The translations under genes were made by a program, and so were the position numbers. From a virus, in the IMG/VR virus record IMGVR_UViG_3300020465_000016, positions 1 to 61,751 of that record: a stretch of 61,751 bases of DNA; one strand, written 5' to 3'. Every line of letters starts with the position of its first letter. The stretch's first letter is position 1. The notes beneath the pieces were generated by a model that saw nothing but the letters and a program-made list of their open reading frames with translations, did no database searches and was not told the DNA's origin. Shown here piece by piece: positions 45,089 through 53,110 of this stretch.

Positions 45089-45535
45089 ATGGTTGAAGAG
45101 AGAGTTTATGAAAACCCCTGGCTATATGAGGGTGAACCTTTCACTACTGCTGATATTGGCGACTTCTTCGGTTTTGTCTACATCATTATTAATAGGGAGA
45201 CAGGCAAGAAATACATCGGTAGAAAATATTTTTGGCAGAAGAGAAAGCCTAGAGGTGGAGGTAGACGGGTTACGAGTGAGTCTAACTGGAAAAAGTACTA
45301 CGGAAGTTGTCCAGAACTTAACAGAGATATTAGTGATCTTGGACACGGTTCTTTTGAAAGAAGAATACTATCCTTACATACCACGGGAGGAAGGACGAAT
45401 TATGAAGAGACCAGACAACTCTTCAGGTGTGATGTTCTTACAGAGTCCTTGACAGATGGTACCCCTGCCTACTATAATAGCAATATTCTAGGACGGTACT
45501 ACCGCAAAGATTATTATGGATCTAAATCCGACTAA
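45089..45535 (+). CDS. GIY-YIG-type nuclease
   Basis: 148 residues with FGFVYIIINRETGKKYIGRKYF, which matches the 'xVYxI...KKYIGR' core of GIY-YIG endonucleases, including the Arg after YIG and a downstream NWKKYYGS segment. It is small, lacks an obvious DNA-binding extension, and may be a stand-alone homing-type or repair nuclease. A competing frame starting at 45084 has no domain. Confidence 0.65.
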   Translation: MVEERVYENPWLYEGEPFTTADIGDFFGFVYIIINRETGKKYIGRKYFWQKRKPRGGGRRVTSESNWKKYYGSCPELNRDISDLGHGSFERRILSLHTTGGRTNYEETRQLFRCDVLTESLTDGTPAYYNSNILGRYYRKDYYGSKSD

Positions 45536-45674
45536 GGATTATGTGATTGATAGGATGGCACATCTATCAAAGACGGGAGACGCACAAGGCTGTCTCTCAT
45601 TACTAGAAGAGTTTTCAGAGTGGTTTGAAGACGAAGAAGTGGAACACTTAACTATGGAGATTTTTAATGACTGA
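45516..45674 (+). CDS. small acidic hypothetical protein, 52 residues
   Basis: ATG 45516 to TGA 45674, overlapping genes on both sides. MDLNPTKDYVIDRMAHLSKTG followed by a helical acidic part (LLEEFSEWFEDEEVEHL). The coupling to pyrE and start context support translation. Function unknown. Confidence 0.5.
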   Translation: MDLNPTKDYVIDRMAHLSKTGDAQGCLSLLEEFSEWFEDEEVEHLTMEIFND

Positions 45675-46215
45675 TCCAACGTATAAAGCATCGTTACTTA
45701 AACTCCTTAAGGAGTTAGCATACAAACGTGGACAGTTCACACTATCATCTGGCCAAGAGACTGAGCATTATATTAATTGTAAACCTGTAACATTATCTTG
45801 TGAAGGTAATGCACTTCTATCTACCTTGATGGTAAAGAAGTTGGATGAAGGGTCTAGAGCAGTTGGTGGTCTTACTCTAGGTGGTGATCCATTGGTTGTT
45901 GGTGTAGCACAGAGAGCATTCTATAAAGGAGGGCACATTGATGCTCTTATTGTTAGGAAGAATCCTAAAGATTATGGTACTAAGGAAGTCATTGAAGGTC
46001 CAAAACCTGAGAAGGGTTCTATTGTTACAGTACTAGAGGATGTAACTACCACTGGTAGTAGTGCTATGAAGGCAGTTAATGTTCTACGTGGTGCAGGCTA
46101 TACAGTTAATAAAGTAGTTGCTATCGTAGATCGTATGGAAGACCATAGTATATGGGAACATAATAAGATAGAATTTGTATCTTTATTCACTCTACAGGAC
46201 ATTATCAATGACTAA
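45667..46215 (+). CDS. pyrE: orotate phosphoribosyltransferase PyrE
   Basis: Converts orotate and PRPP to orotidine monophosphate in pyrimidine synthesis. 182 residues with FTLSSGQETEHYINCKP (OPRTase start), GGDPLVVGVAQRAF, ALIVRKNPKDYGT and the PRPP loop VTVLEDVTTTGSSAM. It is an auxiliary metabolic gene that feeds the NrdAB products nearby. Confidence 0.93.
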   Translation: MTDPTYKASLLKLLKELAYKRGQFTLSSGQETEHYINCKPVTLSCEGNALLSTLMVKKLDEGSRAVGGLTLGGDPLVVGVAQRAFYKGGHIDALIVRKNPKDYGTKEVIEGPKPEKGSIVTVLEDVTTTGSSAMKAVNVLRGAGYTVNKVVAIVDRMEDHSIWEHNKIEFVSLFTLQDIIND

Positions 46216-46486
46216 GGACGTTCAGATCATTGCTGAGAAGTGTGACCCTCAAGCAGCAAACAACAAGAAACTCCCATACACTGCTTATCTGGTAGAGTAT
46301 ATTGTAGATGGTAAGACCACTTATGATATAACTATTGCTTATAGAGCAGTGGATCTGTTTGATCATTACTATGACAAATACAAGAAAAATTTTGTCAAGT
46401 TCACACAGTCACAAGGTATAGCAAATCCTAAGTTGTGGAACAATAAACTTTCACCTCCTACACCACCTCAAAAGAAGAAGAAGTGA
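46208..46486 (+). CDS. small hypothetical protein
   Basis: 92 residues from ATG 46208. MTKDVQIIAEKCDPQAANNKKLPYTAYLVEYIVDGKTTYDI, then a Lys/Pro-rich end (SPPTPPQKKKK). It may be a small beta-strand protein linked to pyrE. Overlaps neighbours by 8 and 4 bases. Confidence 0.6.
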   Translation: MTKDVQIIAEKCDPQAANNKKLPYTAYLVEYIVDGKTTYDITIAYRAVDLFDHYYDKYKKNFVKFTQSQGIANPKLWNNKLSPPTPPQKKKK

Positions 46487-47043
46487 GTATTGAAGTATAT
46501 ACTGAAGATAATTTTTTAGAACCACATCTGCATCGTAAAGCATATAGTTATGCGATGAATAGAGGTCAGGCAAAGTGGGGTGAGTATGATAACGACCCCT
46601 CTAAACCTACTGGACTTACTGTGAACTGTTCTGATACTGAACCTATCTACACCAAGTTTGATCAAGTAGCTAGAGAGAAGTTTCCTATCATAAAAGATTT
46701 TGATCTTGTAAGGTTATACATCAATTGTTTTATGCCTTATGAGCAACCATTATTTCACGTAGATGCAGCAGAGATAGATGGACTAGAAGCATATACTATG
46801 CTATACTATCCACAAATAGAATACGATAGACAAGAGGGAGGTTGGACAGAGTTTCTTTTGGACAACGACTCTTATGTGCACGGTAGTTTACCTCTATCTA
46901 ATAGAGCAACATTGTTTAATGGTAAACTATGGCATAGAGCAACACCATTTAGAAATCACGTTAGATTCACGTTCGCTTTGAAGTACGAGAAGATAACAGA
47001 CCCTGACCTTGACTTGAGAATGTACGGATCTGCAAGACGATGA
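46483..47043 (+). CDS. 2OG-Fe(II) oxygenase
   Basis: 186 residues from GTG 46483. PLFHVDAAEIDGLEAYTMLYYP carries the HxD metal pair; LFNGKLWHRATPF the distal His; and NHVRFTFALKY the 2OG-binding Arg. This is a complete HxD...H...R set of a prolyl-hydroxylase-like dioxygenase. Neighbours at 47040-49522 are of related style. Substrate unknown. Confidence 0.8.
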   Translation: MSIEVYTEDNFLEPHLHRKAYSYAMNRGQAKWGEYDNDPSKPTGLTVNCSDTEPIYTKFDQVAREKFPIIKDFDLVRLYINCFMPYEQPLFHVDAAEIDGLEAYTMLYYPQIEYDRQEGGWTEFLLDNDSYVHGSLPLSNRATLFNGKLWHRATPFRNHVRFTFALKYEKITDPDLDLRMYGSARR

Positions 47044-47852
47044 AAATTTATTACTCACCTTGCCATCATCTACCTATTGGTTACATAGAACAGCCTGGTG
47101 TAACTGAACAGGGAGTATCATCACACGATATATGGGATCATCCTTTGCATAATGAGGGTGTTTATATACCACCCCAACGTGTACTGGAGTATGAAAAAGA
47201 TCTTCACGTTGGTCATATGTATTGGGAGTGTCCAGCGTGGAAAAGTTATTGGAATAATACTTGGGTAGTATTCTCGCAGATGGATTTGGATATAGAATGG
47301 GATAAAGAGACAGGTAGAATAACTAAGACATCATTTAACTTACCAGCATTTAGAGATCATATTCTAATTAATGAAGGTAGTCTTAAAGGAGAAAATTATG
47401 GTTGGGATGGTTCAAGAATCGGTTGTCCGTACCAAGGTCATCTAGTATTTCAAATGCCACAACTATTGTTTTTGTGGCTACCGAACAAGGATAAAAATAT
47501 ATGGGTTGAGTTGGCAGCGTTTCCATCAGTCTTTCATAAGACTGGTCTTGAATTTATTAACGTGGAGTATCCATTTAGTAGATGGTTCAAGGCAGCTAAC
47601 CCTGCATTCAAAGCACACGCTACTAAGTTCAGTATTAAGCGTGGGGATCCTTTATATACTATGCGTTTCAAAGGCGGTAAGAATAATCAATATCGTTTAG
47701 AACGTTGGAAAGATCCTGAACCACCTGAGTGGATAAAGATACGTTCCAATCAACACTCAGCACTCAAACAATGGGTGAAGAAAGTATCTTGGAATTTAAT
47801 TAAAACGGACGGTAAATGTCCTGTTATGAACCCTACTGATTTCCTACCGTGA
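47040..47852 (+). CDS. hypothetical protein, first of a tandem paralogue pair
   Basis: 270 residues; clearly related along its length to the next gene. Shared blocks: CPAWKSYWNNTWVVFSQMD, PNKDKNIWVELAAFP, HKTGLEFINVEYPFSRWFKAANP, KRGDPLYTMRFKGGKNNQYRLERW. No HxD motif is clear, so it is not simply a 2OG oxygenase, although its neighbours are. Function unknown; tryptophan-rich loops suggest ligand or glycan binding. Confidence 0.65.
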   Translation: MKIYYSPCHHLPIGYIEQPGVTEQGVSSHDIWDHPLHNEGVYIPPQRVLEYEKDLHVGHMYWECPAWKSYWNNTWVVFSQMDLDIEWDKETGRITKTSFNLPAFRDHILINEGSLKGENYGWDGSRIGCPYQGHLVFQMPQLLFLWLPNKDKNIWVELAAFPSVFHKTGLEFINVEYPFSRWFKAANPAFKAHATKFSIKRGDPLYTMRFKGGKNNQYRLERWKDPEPPEWIKIRSNQHSALKQWVKKVSWNLIKTDGKCPVMNPTDFLP

Positions 47853-48640
47853 GCACTAAACTATACTGGCATCCAAATTATCAAACAATAGACGGGAGCA
47901 AGAGTGCTGACCAGACTGATTTGTCACACCCTACTACCATACCAGAGTTTTATATACCACCCGTTTCATATATACAGTATGCTAAGAAGCAGCACGAGAA
48001 TCATAGTTATTATAAGTGCCCTGCTTGGCAGCACTATTGGGGAAATACATATGTAGTTTTCAATCAAATTGATATATCGTTTAAGTGGCAGAAGTCTGAT
48101 GGTTTAGTCTACGAAACTAGTTTCGATAAGCATCGTGCATTAGATTACGTGTTCGTGCAAGAGGGTAGTATAGGTACTGAACCAAAAAGAGAGTATGCAG
48201 GTGGTAAGACTTATCCATATAAAAATTTCTTGGTTGTTCAATGGTCACAGAGTATGATGTTCTGGCCAAAGAAACCAAACAAGAATCTATGGATAGAAAC
48301 AATACCATTTCCTGATCTCCATCACAAGACAGGTATGGAATTAATTGTCGCAGAGTTTCCTCTGGGTAGATGGTTAAGATCTGTTAATGGTGCTTATAGA
48401 TGTCACGCAGAGACTGTTAACGTTCCACGTGGTACACCAATGTATTGTGTAAGATTTCGTGGTGGTAAAGACGGAGACTATCTCATCGAAAGATGGCCAG
48501 AAGTTAAACCTCCTGATAAGGTTAGAAGATTGTTTAAAGTCAATCAAGGATTAAAAACTTGGTTGCCAGGTAAGTCTTGGAACCTTATGAAAAACGATGT
48601 AGAAGAAAAGAAATGTCCATTTAGTTTTTTATTCAAATGA
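47849..48640 (+). CDS. hypothetical protein, second of a tandem paralogue pair
   Basis: 263 residues from GTG 47849. Blocks CPAWQHYWGNTYVVFNQIDI, PNKNLWIETIPFPDLHHKTGMEL, FPLGRWLRSVNGAYRCHAE, PRGTPMYCVRFRGGKDGDYLIERW align with the previous gene, a tandem duplication that has diverged strongly. The C-terminus contains SWNLMKN and ends in CPFSFLFK. Function unknown. Confidence 0.65.
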   Translation: MSTKLYWHPNYQTIDGSKSADQTDLSHPTTIPEFYIPPVSYIQYAKKQHENHSYYKCPAWQHYWGNTYVVFNQIDISFKWQKSDGLVYETSFDKHRALDYVFVQEGSIGTEPKREYAGGKTYPYKNFLVVQWSQSMMFWPKKPNKNLWIETIPFPDLHHKTGMELIVAEFPLGRWLRSVNGAYRCHAETVNVPRGTPMYCVRFRGGKDGDYLIERWPEVKPPDKVRRLFKVNQGLKTWLPGKSWNLMKNDVEEKKCPFSFLFK

Positions 48641-48891
48641 TTACAATTAAATGTTTGGCTTGCGGAAAAGAACTTACTAGTTATACAATAGAAACACACT
48701 GCTGTGGTTGTCCTAATATGACTACCATAGAAGGTAATACTTTTACTGGTGAAGATCTGTCTCTCGTTGAGGTAGTATCACAGGATAAGTATAGTGCTAG
48801 TGAAACTGGTGTTCTATCTAATGAAGACAAACAGTTTCAAGAAAACCGTAGACAAAGAAAGATACGGAGAATTAACTTTGAAACCAGATGA
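48637..48891 (+). CDS. small zinc-ribbon protein
   Basis: 84 residues. MITIKCLACGKELTSYTIETHCCGCPNMTTIEG has CxxC near residue 6 and CCGC near residue 22, a compact zinc ribbon. The C-terminal part is basic (QENRRQRKIRRINFETR). Overlaps the next coding region. Probably a nucleic-acid-binding or adaptor protein. Confidence 0.65.
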   Translation: MITIKCLACGKELTSYTIETHCCGCPNMTTIEGNTFTGEDLSLVEVVSQDKYSASETGVLSNEDKQFQENRRQRKIRRINFETR

Positions 48892-49522
48892 ACTATTCAT
48901 AAGACTCAAGAATGAGTACTTAGAAGAATATAAAATCAAACAGTACCAGTGTTCTACAAATGTTGCTGACAAGTTAAGACAAGCATTGCTTGATTCAGAG
49001 GACAGGATACTGTCACTCGGCAGTCCTACTCACAACTATCCTGAGGATCATATTACTGGTAGGATGCAGCACTACAATCTTGTTGCTAACTCACCTGTAT
49101 GGAACTCTACTGGATTCCCTTTGATAAAGAAGATCGTTGCTCATTACTTAGGTCTTGAAGTAGGAGAGGAGTTGCGTATTAAATCTTGGGGTAATATCCT
49201 AAGGTTAGATCAAAAGGTATTCCCACACAGACACTTTGGTATACCAGAGAACTATGATGAGATACCCCAGTCAGTATGTGGTAATGTATTTTTAGGTGCT
49301 GAGGTAGAGACCTCTACAACTTATATCTTGGATGGAGAGAAGAAAGATATACCAAACCTTTATGGTACGTTCACCCTGTTTCCTCCTAACATACCTCACG
49401 CTGTACGTAGCTACACTGGTAAAGGTGTCAGGGTTTCAGCAGCTTTTGATTGTTTTTGTATCACACGTGACCCAACTGGCAATGTTACAGGAGATATATG
49501 GGAGACGTGGACACATTCTTAG
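48821..49522 (+). CDS. 2OG-Fe(II) oxygenase-like protein
   Basis: About 233 residues from ATG 48821; TTG 48878 with GGAGA nine bases upstream is an alternative that reduces the overlap. VFPHRHFGIPENYDEIP carries the HxH metal pair, NIPHAVRSY the distal His, and GKGVRVSAAFDCF the Arg. LFNGK-type segments of other members are absent. It ends the accessory cluster before talC. Confidence 0.65.
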   Translation: MKTNSFKKTVDKERYGELTLKPDELFIRLKNEYLEEYKIKQYQCSTNVADKLRQALLDSEDRILSLGSPTHNYPEDHITGRMQHYNLVANSPVWNSTGFPLIKKIVAHYLGLEVGEELRIKSWGNILRLDQKVFPHRHFGIPENYDEIPQSVCGNVFLGAEVETSTTYILDGEKKDIPNLYGTFTLFPPNIPHAVRSYTGKGVRVSAAFDCFCITRDPTGNVTGDIWETWTHS

Positions 49523-49537
49523 AATATGTGTTATAAT
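49508..49537 (+). promoter_or_regulatory. sigma70-type promoter of talC
   Basis: TGGACA (49508-49513), 18 bases, TATAAT (49532-49537). It lies at the end of the oxygenase gene and would start talC transcription about 49545. Confidence 0.55.
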
Positions 49538-49559
49538 TAGTAGTGAGTAAACACTTCCT

Positions 49560-50240
49560 ATGAAATTATTTTTGGATACGTCCTCGGTGGACGTAGTTCG
49601 TGATCACCTTAGTACAGGGTTGATAGATGGTGTCACAACGAACCCATCCCTGATGCTTAAGGAAGGTAAGGATCCTCACGAGGTTATCAAACGTATGTCT
49701 GACCTGTTTGAGGATGATGCTAGTATCTCAGCAGAAGTAACAGCAGATACAGCAGTGGAGATGGTTGAATTGGCTCAACCATATATTAATATCGGTAGTA
49801 ATGTAACAATTAAAGTACCCTGTAATAAAGAGGGTCTAAAAGCTTGCCTTGAAATTGCTGAGACTGGAGTGGATGTCAATGTTACATTGATCTTCTCTGT
49901 TTCACAAGCTATATTGGCTGTTAATAGCGGTGCCAAGTACCTATCACCTTTTGTTGGTCGTGTAGATGATCAACGGTTTGGTGGTGTCAGTCTAATCAAA
50001 AGGATTAGAGAGGTTCTTAGCCCCAGTTGGAAACTCTACAACATACAAAAGTATGATTGTCCAGAGATTCTTGCTGCATCTATTAGGTCAGTGGGTGACG
50101 TTGAGTATAGTTTCGCACAAGGTGCGGATGTCTGTACTATGCCACCTTCTATTTTTGATAAGATGTACAACCACATTATGACTGATGATGGTCTTAAGAC
50201 TTTCAACGATGACTGGAAAACATTAATGGAAAAACAATGA
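49560..50240 (+). CDS. talC: transaldolase TalC
   Basis: Cyanophage-type transaldolase of the pentose phosphate pathway, diverting carbon toward ribose-5-phosphate and NADPH for nucleotide synthesis. 226 residues: MKLFLDTSSVDVV, VTTNPSLMLKEG, the Schiff-base lysine in VTIKVPCNKEG (about residue 86), NVTLIFSVSQAILA and SPFVGRVDD. It is the short fructose-6-phosphate aldolase-like form typical of cyanophages. Confidence 0.95.
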   Translation: MKLFLDTSSVDVVRDHLSTGLIDGVTTNPSLMLKEGKDPHEVIKRMSDLFEDDASISAEVTADTAVEMVELAQPYINIGSNVTIKVPCNKEGLKACLEIAETGVDVNVTLIFSVSQAILAVNSGAKYLSPFVGRVDDQRFGGVSLIKRIREVLSPSWKLYNIQKYDCPEILAASIRSVGDVEYSFAQGADVCTMPPSIFDKMYNHIMTDDGLKTFNDDWKTLMEKQ

Positions 50241-50404
50241 GCATCAACGAAGTAACTGAGGAAGAAGTAAAGAAAGATCAAGATTCATTTCTTGATCGTG
50301 TCGAAAAAGGCGAGTGCTTTCTAGTCACTCGTGCTGATGGCACAAAGTATATGATGGTTCCTCAGGATCCTAATGACCTAACTTATCCACCGTGCGACAT
50401 CTAG
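50237..50404 (+). CDS. small hypothetical protein, 55 residues
   Basis: ATG 50237 overlaps the talC stop. MSINEVTEEEVKKDQDSFLDRVEKGECFLVTRADGTKYMMVPQ, acidic then a strand-turn-strand. It reads like an antitoxin/Phd-like 'F..GExxxVTRxGxPxA' segment but is too short to be sure. Coupled to talC. Confidence 0.55.
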   Translation: MSINEVTEEEVKKDQDSFLDRVEKGECFLVTRADGTKYMMVPQDPNDLTYPPCDI

Positions 50405-50433
50405 TTGACACTGGTGCAATTCTATCCTATACT
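50405..50433 (+). promoter_or_regulatory. strong sigma70-type promoter
   Basis: TTGACA (50405-50410), 17 bases, TATACT (50428-50433), starting on the base after the preceding stop codon. It drives the 50455-53080 group, including pebS, nifU and cpeT. Confidence 0.75.
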
Positions 50434-50454
50434 ACACACGTTCCATAGAAGACA

Positions 50455-50682
50455 ATGGCTAGTAAATCTGCATTTGTTTCCAAATTTCACAAGGAGTACG
50501 ACACACTAACCAACGCAATCCAAGGTGATATAGACCTTGAGGTACAACACCCCAGACTATATCAAAAACTGATAAGATTCTATGAAGACAGAGGAGTTCA
50601 ACTGTATGATGATCCAGAAGATGACTACAATGTTATCTTGGATTCAGTTGAAGCAGATCTAATTGACAATGAGGTATTTTAA
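50455..50682 (+). CDS. small hypothetical protein
   Basis: 75 residues, helical and acidic, MASKSAFVSKFHKEYDTLTNAIQGDIDLEVQ and a terminal YNVILDSVEADLIDNEVF. First gene after a strong promoter. No family recognised. Confidence 0.6.
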   Translation: MASKSAFVSKFHKEYDTLTNAIQGDIDLEVQHPRLYQKLIRFYEDRGVQLYDDPEDDYNVILDSVEADLIDNEVF

Positions 50683-50843
50683 TGGCGTACATCTTAAAAC
50701 CTTCTAATGCAGCAGCACGAAGGGTGATTCAAATCCGAGAGGAGGTAGAAGCAGAAGGAGGCGAGTTCCGTCTCGAAGAGTTTCTATTAGATAAGGACAA
50801 CCGTAAAAGATTTAAGTACTGTTATTTACAAGAGACACTATGA
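50682..50843 (+). CDS. small hypothetical protein, 53 residues
   Basis: ATG 50682 overlaps the previous stop, TGA overlaps the next start. MAYILKPSNAAARRVIQIREEVEAEGGEFRLEEFLLDKDNRK. Highly charged helix. The double coupling supports it as a real gene; function unknown. Confidence 0.55.
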   Translation: MAYILKPSNAAARRVIQIREEVEAEGGEFRLEEFLLDKDNRKRFKYCYLQETL

Positions 50844-51190
50844 CTGTATACACAGCGTCTGCTGAAGCTGCTAAACAAGCAGTTCTTCAAGCACTAACAG
50901 ATGATTTGAGTGTTGATACACTGCAAAAATTGTGGGATCATTATCTAGGTCTTCGCAATATTGCAGAGACACAGAAAGAAAGCACTCCTCTCTTCACTAA
51001 CTCATCATATCCAGAGTATATTGGAGGACTAGGTGATGATCACATCTCATTCGATTTGGGAGGTGAAAGTCCTTGTTTTGTTTCTGACACTTCTGATATC
51101 AACCTTGACCATCTTAGTGTTGGTAATGATTTCATTACCTTTGACACTACGGATACTGCTGTAGCTCAAGGAGAACTACCAAAAGAATGA
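50840..51190 (+). CDS. hypothetical protein
   Basis: 116 residues: an N-terminal helix (AAKQAVLQALTDDLSVDTLQKLWDHYLGLRNIAE) and a beta/loop C-terminal part with many Asp, Ser and Thr (DDHISFDLGGESPCF, ITFDTTDTAVAQ). No domain recognised. Confidence 0.6.
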   Translation: MTVYTASAEAAKQAVLQALTDDLSVDTLQKLWDHYLGLRNIAETQKESTPLFTNSSYPEYIGGLGDDHISFDLGGESPCFVSDTSDINLDHLSVGNDFITFDTTDTAVAQGELPKE

Positions 51191-51804
51191 TGCCGAAGAA
51201 ACATACACGTGATGTTTTCTCAGTGTTGGAGGTGTCAACAACACCTCCTTCTTTTGATGATATAATAAGTATCATTTATAAAGATATAAAAGATCTTAAG
51301 TATGAGTCAAACGGTAGAGGAACATTTGAACGTGGTATTCACGGTACTACATCATACTACGATTTTAATTTGTTTCAAGAGCAGAGGTATTTCCCTCTAA
51401 TGAAACATATAATGGGAACGATCTATAAAACATATAGAGAGATGATTCCTAATGTTGAATTCAATGCTGTACAAGCTTGGTGGACAGTCTATGAGAAGGG
51501 AGCATTCATCCCTAGACATACTCACGCTTGCTCACAGATCAGTGGTGCGTACTATCTTAGACAACCTAAAGGTGCTGGACCTATAACCTTCTTTAATCCT
51601 ATAGGACCATTGATCAATCATTTCTTTCACGAGGATTTGATCTTTCAGGTATCAACAGATATGGATGTTCAACCTGAGACTGGTACTCTACTATTATTTC
51701 CTGGATGGTTAGAGCACGAGACAAAGGAAAATAAATCTGATGATGATAAGATCATTGTTAGTTTTAATTTAACCCTTAAAAATAGTATTAATTTTATCCC
51801 CTAA
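51187..51804 (+). CDS. 2OG-Fe(II) oxygenase (TIGR02466-like)
   Basis: 205 residues. IPRHTHACSQISGAYYLRQP, FFNPIGPL and ETGTLLLFPGWLEHETKEN follow the order of the TIGR02466 type: first metal residues HxH, then the distal His. The position usually occupied by the 2OG-binding Arg reads KIIVSFNLTL, with Lys and no Arg. Genes downstream are bilin reductase, NifU-like and CpeT-like. Confidence 0.75.
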   Translation: MMPKKHTRDVFSVLEVSTTPPSFDDIISIIYKDIKDLKYESNGRGTFERGIHGTTSYYDFNLFQEQRYFPLMKHIMGTIYKTYREMIPNVEFNAVQAWWTVYEKGAFIPRHTHACSQISGAYYLRQPKGAGPITFFNPIGPLINHFFHEDLIFQVSTDMDVQPETGTLLLFPGWLEHETKENKSDDDKIIVSFNLTLKNSINFIP

Positions 51805-52442
51805 TGACACTTTGGAATAACTACAAACGTATTCTGTTTGATAAATTTGATTTAAAAGAACAGAACACTTGGGCAGATTGGAAAGAGAAAGATGCTAATC
51901 TGGTAGCCAAGACATACACAGGTGAACACATTCTTAAGTCTAGAGAGGTAGATATCTGGGACAAGAGAGCAAACATCTATAATAATATTATATACCCTAA
52001 GACAGGTGCTAATGGATGGGCAGGTAATCTGCCTTGTCTTGGTATGGATCTAATGGGGTTCAATGAGAAGAGAGTCATCATTGTATTTGACTTCCAGCAT
52101 CCAGTAGAACATTACTTGATGTCTTCACCAGAACTACCAAAGTATGAAGGTGACTATAGATTCTTTGAGAAGGGTAATCATTTCTCTGAGAACATATATA
52201 TTGCTAACTGTACTATGGATGAGGTTGATGACCATCTAGATATGTTCTCTAAGTATCTTGATGAGTATAAGAAGTTGCTTGAGTGGGAAACACCTGATGG
52301 GGAAGACACTAAAGTATATGAAGACTTTGATAGCTATATGATCAAGCTTGATCCTGTTGCTGGATACCTTAAGGGTAAGTTCGGTGCAGACAAAGCACAT
52401 TCACTAGTCCACGATTTCCTATTTGAATATGGAACTGACTGA
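51804..52442 (+). CDS. pebS: phycoerythrobilin synthase PebS (ferredoxin-dependent bilin reductase)
   Basis: PebS reduces biliverdin IXalpha to phycoerythrobilin in two ferredoxin-driven steps, a reaction split between PebA and PebB in hosts. 212 residues. The sequence follows P-SSM2 PebS as I recall it: TGEHILKSRE, DIYNTILYPKTG-like INNIIYPKTG, LPCLGMDLMGF with the catalytic Asp, VIIVFDFQHP, RFFEKGNHFS and LDPVAGYLKGKFG with the second Asp. The start overlaps the stop of the oxygenase gene. Confidence 0.9.
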   Translation: MTLWNNYKRILFDKFDLKEQNTWADWKEKDANLVAKTYTGEHILKSREVDIWDKRANIYNNIIYPKTGANGWAGNLPCLGMDLMGFNEKRVIIVFDFQHPVEHYLMSSPELPKYEGDYRFFEKGNHFSENIYIANCTMDEVDDHLDMFSKYLDEYKKLLEWETPDGEDTKVYEDFDSYMIKLDPVAGYLKGKFGADKAHSLVHDFLFEYGTD

Positions 52443-52668
52443 TTTAAACGTAAACAATGTACTGGATGAGATACGTCCTTACATAGAAGCAGACGGAGGG
52501 TACTTAGAGTACGTAGCTATAGATTACCTCGCAGAAGGACCAGTTGTTATGGTACGTATGTTAGGTGCTTGTGCTGGATGTGCTATGAGTGCAGACACTA
52601 TGAAGATGGGTATCGAACGTCTGATTCAAGAAAGATTCCCAGAAGTGGTACAAGTTTTAAATGTTTAG
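52429..52668 (+). CDS. nifU: NifU-like (Nfu) iron-sulfur scaffold
   Basis: About 79 residues from ATG 52429. VNNVLDEIRPYIEADGGYLEYV is the classic NifU C-terminal domain start and LGACAGCAMSADTMKMGIERLIQERFP carries the CxxC cluster-binding pair. It could supply Fe-S clusters for ferredoxin-dependent enzymes such as PebS. Overlaps pebS and the next gene. Confidence 0.9.
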   Translation: MELTDLNVNNVLDEIRPYIEADGGYLEYVAIDYLAEGPVVMVRMLGACAGCAMSADTMKMGIERLIQERFPEVVQVLNV

Positions 52669-53080
52669 AGATTGGTTGCTAGGTAAATGGACAAACTTAA
52701 AACAAGCACAGTCCAACCCTACTAGATGGGCACACGTGTACCTTACTTACAAGGAAGAACGTGACGGTATTATCCATTGCAAACAATGGTATGAGTATGA
52801 GGGTGAGGACAAACCATATCGTGAGAGGTACCACAGGCTACAGCATATAGCAGACGATGTGGTACTGGTTGAGTCTGAAATTCCTGACTGTGATATGATA
52901 TGTACCTTTGATGGTACTGCTTGGAATGGTGAGGTTGATGTCCAATGTAAGATGCGAGATGCTAACGTGGAAAGTTACTTCAAGATGACAGAGGACACAA
53001 TTGAGTGCTATGACATAGGTTTGAAGGATGGAATCAAAGTATTTGGTGGTAGAGACCCGTACTTATTTGAAAGGGCTTGA
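52661..53080 (+). CDS. cpeT: CpeT-like bilin lyase/chaperone
   Basis: 139 residues resembling the CpcT/CpeT family: LLGKWTNLKQAQSNPTRWAHVYLTYKEE, KQWYEYEGEDKPYRERYHRL, CDMICTFDGTAWNG and VESYFKMTEDTIECYDIGLKDG. Host CpeT attaches phycoerythrobilin to phycoerythrin; phage CpeT may instead bind and hold the bilin. Placed directly after pebS and the Fe-S scaffold gene. Confidence 0.88.
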   Translation: MFRDWLLGKWTNLKQAQSNPTRWAHVYLTYKEERDGIIHCKQWYEYEGEDKPYRERYHRLQHIADDVVLVESEIPDCDMICTFDGTAWNGEVDVQCKMRDANVESYFKMTEDTIECYDIGLKDGIKVFGGRDPYLFERA

Positions 53081-53102
53081 CATATATGAGAAACTAATGT
53101 AT

Positions 53103-53110
53103 TATAAATA
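53103..53110 (+). promoter_or_regulatory. late promoter core (perfect)
   Basis: TATAAATA, 23 bases after the cpeT stop. Transcription would run through the structured element at 53143-53199 before reaching the gene at 53227. Confidence 0.55.

Noticed and set aside
45084-45452. Alternative frame overlapping the GIY-YIG gene
   Set aside because: The competing frame has a clear GIY-YIG core; this one has none.
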